A stretch of DNA of 7,156 nucleotides. Source: Anaerolineaceae bacterium (lineage in GTDB: Bacteria; Chloroflexota; Anaerolineae; Anaerolineales; Anaerolineaceae). How positions within the stretch are numbered: position 1 is the first letter of the stretch; each line of letters opens with the position of its first letter. The position numbers were made by a program, and so were the translations under genes. Shown in pieces: positions 1-7,156 of the stretch. The notes below the pieces were generated by a model. The model worked only from the letters and a program-made list of their open reading frames with translations. It was not told where the DNA came from and ran no database searches. The stretch spans positions 1 to 7,156 of the forward strand of contig DPKV01000124.1 in NCBI GenBank assembly GCA_003542325.1. The letters are read 5' to 3'.

Positions 1-603
1 CCGGTAAAGGTTGGGGTCAACCTTTTGGACCATTTTTTCCGGGTCCAGACCGATATCCAGAAAATCAGCGATTTTCCGGAACTCATCTTCCGGCTGCTGC
101 AAAATATTATTATAACTGACGTATAGGGGTTGGAACCAGTCCCTCACCGATAAATAATTCTTGATTTTATTCAGATGCTCTTGATAGGATTGTCGAATTT
201 CCGCCTGGGTGATCGGATGGTCATCCTGTTTGCCATTCCGTTCCAGCATTCTGGATTGCGAGGCAAGAATCTCATCCAAATCCCGTTCCATGAAGATCAC
301 TTTGTATTCAAATTTCTGAGGGAGAAATTCCAGTAAAGCTGAAATGATCTTGACCGCTTTTCCTTGTGCCGACCAAAGCCAGGCGATATCGCCCTTTGGC
401 AGTTTCTTCGCTCGTTCAAATTCATAATACCCTTTGGGATTATTTGCATCCGCACCGCGGAAATGATCCACCAACAATGGCAAGCCGCCTGCCAGCAGGG
501 CTGACATCATCATGGAAGTCCCTGAACGTGGTAAACCGGAGACCACGGTGATGAAAGAAGTTCGGCCAAACAGCCGTTTTGTAAATGCTCGAATGGAGGT
601 CAT
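1..603 (-). CDS. PAPS-dependent sulfotransferase family protein, 3'-truncated by window edge
   Basis: An open frame of 201 codons starts at ATG 603-601 and reaches base 1 without a stop, so the C-terminal part is outside the window. The N-terminus carries SGLPRSGTSMM (residues 22-32), the PRSGT phosphosulfate-binding loop of PAPS sulfotransferases, directly after a hydrophobic beta strand (FITVV). NPKGYYEFE (residues 55-63) is a segment I associate with bacterial members of this family. VIFMERDLDEILASQ (residues 102-116) matches the second, 3'-phosphate-binding element, with Arg107 and a Ser near 115-117. Such enzymes move a sulfuryl group from PAPS to a hydroxyl or amine; the acceptor cannot be predicted. 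There is no signal peptide, so it is probably cytosolic. The start follows a weak AGGA only three bases away, and the in-frame codon five triplets upstream is the TAG of the preceding gene, so no earlier ATG is available. It is probably co-transcribed with the phosphoesterase. The family call is firm; the function is open. Confidence 0.88.
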   Translation of the reverse strand, partial: MTSIRAFTKRLFGRTSFITVVSGLPRSGTSMMMSALLAGGLPLLVDHFRGADANNPKGYYEFERAKKLPKGDIAWLWSAQGKAVKIISALLEFLPQKFEYKVIFMERDLDEILASQSRMLERNGKQDDHPITQAEIRQSYQEHLNKIKNYLSVRDWFQPLYVSYNNILQQPEDEFRKIADFLDIGLDPEKMVQKVDPNLYR

Positions 604-615
604 AAATCCTGAATT

Positions 616-1980
616 CTAGAGATGTCGATGGTTGCCAAAACTTACACCACTAAGAAAATGGAAGGACCAGCTCGACCCATCAGGCGAGGAATCACTCTTC
701 TCGGAGGGCCGGAAAACGATCACTTTGGCCATCGCTTTCAAACGACCAAACTCCTTGAAATTTTTGGTGGCCGGAATTACATTCCGCCACGTCCCCGTGT
801 TGATGTAGTAACGCTCATCCCCTTTCTTAGCCGACATCAATGATACTTCAGGAAAGTGGGTATGTCCACTGATCACGCATTTGCAGCCAGAATTTTGGTC
901 TTTAACCAAAGCATCTCTCTTGGCCCACCTCACTTGCGAAGAAAGCTTGATCTCTTTGGAAACCCTTTTCATCAACTGCTTGACCATCCAATAGGGCACA
1001 CCTTGCTGGAGCAGATTGGAATTCAACAGCCCGCGCAGCAGCAGCCGCTGGCTTGCACTAAGCGTGGACGCCCGGGTGATCCCATCAACAAAGCGCGGGT
1101 TTTCCGCCAGGGTAACCGTCAGACGCCTGAAACACGGCGCCATATAGTCCCAGGTCTGCCGCTTCTTCACGCCCGGTGTTGAAAAGATATACGCCAGGAG
1201 AGCCGTGGTTGGACGCACATCATCAAAGCCCATCAACCGCTCATATAAAGCCATCAAAATCGGGTCCTGCTGGATGGCTTCCTCACCATATTCGGCAATG
1301 AAATAATAGGGCAAGGCCGCGCCGAATTCAATCGTGGTGATATCGCCCAGAGACGCCGTCCCATAAACCGTTTCAGGAAATTCGGTCGGGATCACTTCCA
1401 TGGCATGGGTATCCACGGAGAAGTTCATCGGGTCATATTCATGCCCGTGGCGGACGAGACAAAAAGCTGTGCCATCCCCTGTTCGGAAAAGGAACTGGTG
1501 ATCAAACAGCGTGTCCCCCCCCGGAAGACCAAACAATTCCCGCACCCGGGACCGGATCTGCGGCGTGGCGTTAATCAAGCGGTCGTGGTTGCCCAGGATA
1601 TAGTGCAGTTCGACGTCAACCGCAAATAAGCCTTTAATCTGCCGGAACAAGGCCAGCGTTTCAGCCACTTTTTCTTCCCGGGTAATCGCGTCAATGATCT
1701 TCAAGATGGTCGCCTCGGTCAAAGACCCAGGTTCAATGGCCTCATTATCCTGATAGGGCCGCTCACCGCTCTCAAACCAGAAAGCGGAGCGGGAAAGCTC
1801 CAAAATATCCCCGGCCAGCACCAGGTCCAGTTTAGGAATCTGGTTGGAGACCGCAATTTGGTTTAGCTCGGAAAAATAAGCTTGATACGTTTCAACGGGG
1901 AGGTTTTTGTTGAAGCGCAAATCCCCGATCTTGGTGGATTGCGCTTCAGAAAAATGCAGGTCAGATAAGACAACTAACAT
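616..1980 (-). CDS. Calcineurin-like metallophosphoesterase with large insertion
   Basis: A 454-residue protein with the full set of binuclear metallophosphoesterase motifs in order: DLH (Asp7, His9), GD (Asp58), GNHD (residues 130-133), HGHEYD (residues 178-183) and GHTH (residues 372-375). The last is followed by a typical closing strand with YYINTGTWRN (391-400). These residues bind two divalent metals and support hydrolysis of a phosphoester. About 190 residues lie between the HGH and GHTH motifs, where small family members have only a few tens; this stretch (about 190-365) is mostly predicted helical with aromatic and hydrophobic patches and may form a substrate-specific cap. I see no signal peptide or membrane segment, so it is probably cytosolic. 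The ATG start has a good GGAG at 1987-1990, six bases upstream. The gene begins after the only sizeable intergenic gap and precedes the sulfotransferase by 12 bases in the same frame. The substrate is unknown; nucleotide, phospholipid or sugar-phosphate esters are all possible. Confidence 0.9.
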   Translation of the reverse strand: MLVVLSDLHFSEAQSTKIGDLRFNKNLPVETYQAYFSELNQIAVSNQIPKLDLVLAGDILELSRSAFWFESGERPYQDNEAIEPGSLTEATILKIIDAITREEKVAETLALFRQIKGLFAVDVELHYILGNHDRLINATPQIRSRVRELFGLPGGDTLFDHQFLFRTGDGTAFCLVRHGHEYDPMNFSVDTHAMEVIPTEFPETVYGTASLGDITTIEFGAALPYYFIAEYGEEAIQQDPILMALYERLMGFDDVRPTTALLAYIFSTPGVKKRQTWDYMAPCFRRLTVTLAENPRFVDGITRASTLSASQRLLLRGLLNSNLLQQGVPYWMVKQLMKRVSKEIKLSSQVRWAKRDALVKDQNSGCKCVISGHTHFPEVSLMSAKKGDERYYINTGTWRNVIPATKNFKEFGRLKAMAKVIVFRPSEKSDSSPDGSSWSFHFLSGVSFGNHRHL

Positions 1981-1986
1981 GGGCAG

Positions 1987-1990
1987 CTCC
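1987..1990 (-). promoter_or_regulatory. Ribosome binding site of the metallophosphoesterase gene
   Basis: GGAG, six bases before the ATG at 1980-1978. This is the clearest Shine-Dalgarno match with near-ideal spacing in the window and supports this start. Confidence 0.65.
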
Positions 1991-2012
1991 GGATTTTATA
2001 ATTTCACCTGTA

Positions 2013-2021
2013 ATTATCCCA
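2013..2021 (-). promoter_or_regulatory. Possible extended -10 promoter element
   Basis: On the minus strand the bases read TGGGATAAT, which fits a TGn extended -10 followed by GATAAT. It lies about 33 bases before the phosphoesterase ATG in an AT-rich gap. I found no convincing -35 hexamer at 16-18 bases, so the call rests on the extended -10 alone. It sits just downstream of the inverted repeat at 2029-2046, which would then overlap the -35 region. Confidence 0.28.
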
Positions 2022-2028
2022 TAGCACG

Positions 2029-2046
2029 ATTAACAGCCATGTTAAT
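2029..2046. repeat. Perfect 7-bp inverted repeat with 4-bp centre, possible operator
   Basis: ATTAACA, four bases (GCCA), then TGTTAAT: both arms match perfectly. The total size of 18 bp and the short centre suit a dimeric regulator binding site about as well as an RNA stem-loop; the AT-rich arms make a weak hairpin and no U-run follows in either direction. It lies in the 102-base gap ahead of the phosphoesterase-sulfotransferase pair. The role is inferred from symmetry and position only. Confidence 0.4.
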
Positions 2047-2060
2047 GACTCCTGAATAAC

Positions 2061-2090
2061 GGGTAAAAGTCTCAAAGAGGTTTTACGCCC
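2061..2090 (-). terminator. Imperfect hairpin over the ltaE stop codon, weak terminator candidate
   Basis: In the transcript GGG pairs with CCC, then after a two-base bulge UAAAA pairs with UUUUA, then after a small internal loop CUC pairs with GAG around a UUU loop. The stem includes the UAA stop codon of the threonine aldolase (2085-2083). No U-tract follows, so it is not a classic intrinsic terminator; it could protect the 3' end or pause RNA polymerase. Confidence 0.3.
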
Positions 2091-3126
2091 GGTTCAGCGC
2101 CTTTTTGAAGGCTGCCATGATCACCGGAAGGTCGTCATCCTTGATCCAATAATGGCAAACCAGCCGAAAATGGCGCGGGCCGGTGATCCCGGCCAGAACG
2201 CCCTCCGCCTGCAGGGCGCTTTCAACGGCCTCTGCACTGATCCCCAGTTCCGGGGCCAGTTCCACATAAACCATGTTCGTATTAGGAGAGCCCTTATCCA
2301 ACCGGACACCTTCTATCGCTGACAAACCCTGGGCCAGTTCCCTTGCATTGGCGTGATCCTCTGCCAGCCGGTCCACCATCTCTTCCAAAGCGACGATCCC
2401 CGCCGCCGCCAGGACGCCCGCCTGCCGCATCCCCCCGCCTAATTGCTTGCGAATTCGAAGCGCTTCGGCAATAAACGGTTTCGATCCGCACAAGACGGAC
2501 CCAACCGGCGCACACAGCCCCTTGCTCAAGCAGAAAGTAACCGAATCGACCATATCCACCAGGTCAACAACCGGCACACCCTGATCCACTGCTGCATTGA
2601 AGACCCGCGCACCGTCGAGATGCAAGGCAAGATTATTTTCACGGGCAACTGCGGAAGCTGCCAACATATACTCCCGTGAAAGGGACATCCCACCGCATGC
2701 GTTTTGTGTATTTTCCAGAATCAATAATTTCGACCGGGGTTCGTGAATATCATCTGCGCGGACGGCATGGCGGATATCATCCAAATCCAGTGTGCCATCG
2801 GTCTTGTTCGGTATCATACTGGGGCTGACACCGCCCAGCGCTGAAATTCCACCGGCTTCGTGGAGGAAGGTATGTCCATGTGTCCCCATGATGACTTCAT
2901 CACCCCGCCCGCAATGCGTTAATACAGCGATCAGGTTTCCCATTGTCCCTGAGGGGATAAACAGCCCTGCTTCTTTCCCCAGCCTTTCAGCTGCCATCTC
3001 CTGCAGGCGGTTGACGGTAGGGTCTTCGCCATAAACATCATCACCAAGTTCGGCATCTGCCATCGCCCGGCGCATTTTTTCAGTCGGTAACGTCACTGTA
3101 TCGGAACGGAGATCAATTCTCTTCAT
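2083..3126 (-). CDS. ltaE: Low-specificity L-threonine aldolase (PLP enzyme)
   Basis: A 347-residue fold-type I PLP enzyme, full length for the family. It cleaves L-threonine and L-allo-threonine to glycine and acetaldehyde. Visible landmarks: [13 protein letters not shown] near the N-terminus (7-19), the cofactor phosphate loop SGTMGN (59-64), HCGRGDE (71-77), His85 in the position of the PLP-stacking histidine, DGAR (171-174) for the pyridine ring, the Schiff-base lysine Lys202 in [21 protein letters not shown] (231-237) with Arg234, and RLVCH (321-325) with Arg321 near the substrate carboxylate. The ATG overlaps the stop codon of the upstream pseudouridine synthase gene by four bases (ATGA), and an AAAGG lies eight bases before it (3135-3139), which supports this start. 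The enzyme is cytosolic. Its link to the translation-related genes upstream appears to be by operon position only. Phenylserine or beta-hydroxy-amino-acid aldolase activity is possible within the same family. Confidence 0.93.
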   Translation of the reverse strand: MKRIDLRSDTVTLPTEKMRRAMADAELGDDVYGEDPTVNRLQEMAAERLGKEAGLFIPSGTMGNLIAVLTHCGRGDEVIMGTHGHTFLHEAGGISALGGVSPSMIPNKTDGTLDLDDIRHAVRADDIHEPRSKLLILENTQNACGGMSLSREYMLAASAVARENNLALHLDGARVFNAAVDQGVPVVDLVDMVDSVTFCLSKGLCAPVGSVLCGSKPFIAEALRIRKQLGGGMRQAGVLAAAGIVALEEMVDRLAEDHANARELAQGLSAIEGVRLDKGSPNTNMVYVELAPELGISAEAVESALQAEGVLAGITGPRHFRLVCHYWIKDDDLPVIMAAFKKALNRA

Positions 3127-4061
3127 CCTGAGAACCTTTCGTTTTCTCGTAATTCTTCTAAAACGGCTTCCAAATCCTGCGGTAAGGGGGCTATAAAAGT
3201 CCTCGGCGCGCGTTCACCGGGAAGTGTGATGACCAGAGTATGCGCATGCAGGAAAAACCGATCCATTTCAATGGTCGGGTTCCGCTTTCCATAAACCCTA
3301 TCGCCCACCACCGGAATGCCAATATAACTGAAATGCACCCTGATCTGATGCGTTCGTCCAGTGATCAAATGAACATCCAATAATGTGTGCTGCGAAAAAC
3401 TTTCGCGGGTATAGTATTCCGTGACTGCATCCTTACCGGAGCCGTGCAGTCCGACTGCCATCCGGGTGCGCACTTTCTGGTCCCGTTCAATTGGCGTTTC
3501 AATCCGGCCGGTCGGTGTGGGTGGTTTTCCATCTACCAATGCGTAATAGGTTTTATTAAGCTCGTGGGTTTTAAACTGCCGGACAAACCATTTATAGGCT
3601 TTTTGGGTTTTTGCGAACAGGATCACCCCTGAGGTTTCTTTATCCAAACGATGGACAACCCCCGGCCGGTCTTCCTCCCCAACCTCACGGATGGCGGGGT
3701 AGTATGCCAATAAGGCATTGACCAGCGTCCCGGATTGATTCCCCGCGCCGGGATGGACAACCATCCCCGCGGCTTTGTTCAATACGATAACCTGGTCATC
3801 CTCATAAAGAATATCAAGGGGTATCCGTTCGGGTACCAACCCATCCGCTTTTTCTTCGTTAATCACGATCTCAATTAGGCCTCCCTGCCTGGCCTTGGTT
3901 CCAGCTTTATCAACCACCACACCATCAAGGGTAACATTGCCATCCTCGATGATCGATTTGATCTGTGAACGAGAAATATCCGGCAATTTTTCTGCCAGAT
4001 ATTTATCCACCCGGACTTCTTCGCTGGAAACTACTTCAAACTGATGATTGGTTTGGCTCAT
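3123..4061 (-). CDS. rluD: RluA/RluD-family 23S rRNA pseudouridine synthase
   Basis: A 312-residue protein of the usual RluD length. An N-terminal S4 RNA-binding domain (about 15-75; [19 protein letters not shown]) precedes the catalytic domain. The signature [15 protein letters not shown] (138-152) holds the catalytic Asp140, and [10 protein letters not shown] followed by [11 protein letters not shown] are the conserved later motifs of the RluA group. Members isomerise uridine to pseudouridine in large-subunit rRNA; RluD itself acts on helix 69. The symbol is the closest match, but RluA-group paralogues with other targets share these motifs, so the exact site is inferred. The ATG overlaps the lspA stop by four bases (ATGA), and I see no clear Shine-Dalgarno before it, which points to translational coupling to lspA. 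The stop overlaps the next ATG in the same way. The lspA-rluD adjacency is common in bacteria. Confidence 0.93.
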   Translation of the reverse strand: MSQTNHQFEVVSSEEVRVDKYLAEKLPDISRSQIKSIIEDGNVTLDGVVVDKAGTKARQGGLIEIVINEEKADGLVPERIPLDILYEDDQVIVLNKAAGMVVHPGAGNQSGTLVNALLAYYPAIREVGEEDRPGVVHRLDKETSGVILFAKTQKAYKWFVRQFKTHELNKTYYALVDGKPPTPTGRIETPIERDQKVRTRMAVGLHGSGKDAVTEYYTRESFSQHTLLDVHLITGRTHQIRVHFSYIGIPVVGDRVYGKRNPTIEMDRFFLHAHTLVITLPGERAPRTFIAPLPQDLEAVLEELRENERFSG

Positions 4062-4600
4062 GTCTGTTTTTCAATGGCGTCCGATTCCTCGGATACCTGG
4101 GCTTCTTCCTGTGCCCGAAGTTTTTCCTTGCGTTCTTCCATCCACATCGCCAGGATTAATATCCCCACTCCAACGGTGATGCTGGAATCGGCGACATTGA
4201 AGACTGCGAAATTGCCAATGGAGATGAAATCCGTCACTGGGCCAAATCGCAGCCGGTCAATCAGGTTGCCCAATGCGCCTGCCATTTGCATTGCCAGTGC
4301 GATCCGCATCCATTTATTCTCCCGGGGAACCTGTGGGAAGTAATAAATGATGAAACCTGAAACGATCACCGCCATGATGCCAAAGACCGGGCCGCCATTC
4401 TGGAACAGGCCAAAGGCAGCACCGGTATTATTCCAGTTAACAAACCGGAAATACGGTGCCAGCCACTCCACCGGCATCCATTGCTCGCCAAACGGAATAT
4501 TGTTGCGCACGATACCTTTAGTCACCTGGTCTGCGATCAGGATAATCGTGACTACAATGAACAGCAATTCATACTGCTTTATTATTTTTTTCAAAATCAT
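4058..4600 (-). CDS. lspA: Prolipoprotein signal peptidase (signal peptidase II)
   Basis: A 180-residue inner-membrane aspartyl protease that removes signal peptides from diacylglyceryl-modified prolipoproteins. Four membrane segments are visible (about 11-26, 71-88, 98-114, 137-154). Conserved blocks: IADQVTK (22-28), NWNNTGAAFGLF (55-66), GNLIDR (111-116) with catalytic Asp115, and FNVADSSI (134-141) with catalytic Asp138. The C-terminus ends in a charged, glutamate-rich tail of about 25 residues, longer than in E. coli. The frame is open further upstream to an ATG at 4657, but that adds 19 basic residues not typical of the family and overlaps ileS by 47 bases. I prefer ATG 4600, ten bases after the ileS stop and preceded by GGAG at 4603-4606. 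That spacing is only two bases, and a TTG at 4594-4592 would have eight, so TTG remains an alternative. A run of seven A residues lies just inside the coding start. Confidence 0.95.
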   Translation of the reverse strand: MILKKIIKQYELLFIVVTIILIADQVTKGIVRNNIPFGEQWMPVEWLAPYFRFVNWNNTGAAFGLFQNGGPVFGIMAVIVSGFIIYYFPQVPRENKWMRIALAMQMAGALGNLIDRLRFGPVTDFISIGNFAVFNVADSSITVGVGILILAMWMEERKEKLRAQEEAQVSEESDAIEKQT

Positions 4601-4602
4601 TT

Positions 4603-4606
4603 CTCC
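4603..4606 (-). promoter_or_regulatory. Ribosome binding site deciding the lspA start
   Basis: GGAG lies in the ten-base space between the ileS stop and the lspA ATG. It is two bases from ATG 4600 and eight bases from the in-frame TTG at 4594. Either start rules out the longer frame beginning inside ileS, because this site would then lie within the coding region. Confidence 0.5.
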
Positions 4607-4610
4607 AAGG

Positions 4611-7156
<2,546 letters not shown>

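Noticed and set aside
366..551. 61-codon open frame on the plus strand near the left end
   Set aside because: It is antisense to the sulfotransferase, whose motifs in the opposite frame are clear. It has no ribosome binding site or family resemblance.
611..620. Overlapping EcoRI and XbaI recognition sequences (GAATTCTAGA), reminiscent of a cloning junction
   Set aside because: The sequence on both sides reads as intact native genes, with the phosphoesterase stop inside the site and the next gene following in an operon-like way. There is no vector sequence, so coincidence is the simplest explanation.
856..1182. 108-codon open frame on the plus strand
   Set aside because: It is antisense to the phosphoesterase insert region. 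The protein is of unlikely composition, and the opposite frame is continuous from one catalytic motif to the next.

Overview
The window reads as a stretch of bacterial chromosome in which all six genes lie on the minus strand, so transcription runs from right to left. The gene content is mostly housekeeping. I see no tRNA, rRNA, CRISPR array, transposase or phage gene. The organism cannot be named from this alone. The isoleucyl-tRNA synthetase is of the eukaryote-like (type 2) kind, the base composition is moderate, and a PAPS-type sulfotransferase is present. Together these would fit an environmental anaerobe such as a Chloroflexota/Anaerolineae member, but that is a guess and not a demonstrated assignment.

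Right part (about 2083-7156): four tightly packed genes in the order ileS (its 5' end lies off the right edge), lspA, an rluD-type pseudouridine synthase, and an ltaE-type threonine aldolase. Ten bases separate ileS from lspA. The lspA/rluD and rluD/ltaE junctions are both 4-base ATGA overlaps, so the block almost certainly forms one transcript with translational coupling. The products join tRNA charging, lipoprotein maturation, rRNA modification and amino-acid/PLP metabolism. The ileS-lspA-rluD association is a recurring bacterial arrangement.

Middle gap (1981-2082): about 100 bases, AT-rich and the only real intergenic space in the window. It contains an imperfect hairpin over the ltaE stop codon without a U-run, a perfect 7-base inverted repeat with a 4-base centre, and a possible extended -10 element. 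It probably separates two transcription units.

Left part (1-1980): a calcineurin-like metallophosphoesterase with all metal-binding motifs and a large helical insertion. Twelve bases later comes a sulfotransferase that runs off the left edge. These two genes share one reading frame and are separated only by a single TAG and four sense codons. The pair may work together, but neither substrate can be read from sequence.

I did not find a clearly new multi-gene system. The observations most worth a second look are the in-frame phosphoesterase/sulfotransferase pair and the symmetric element upstream of it.
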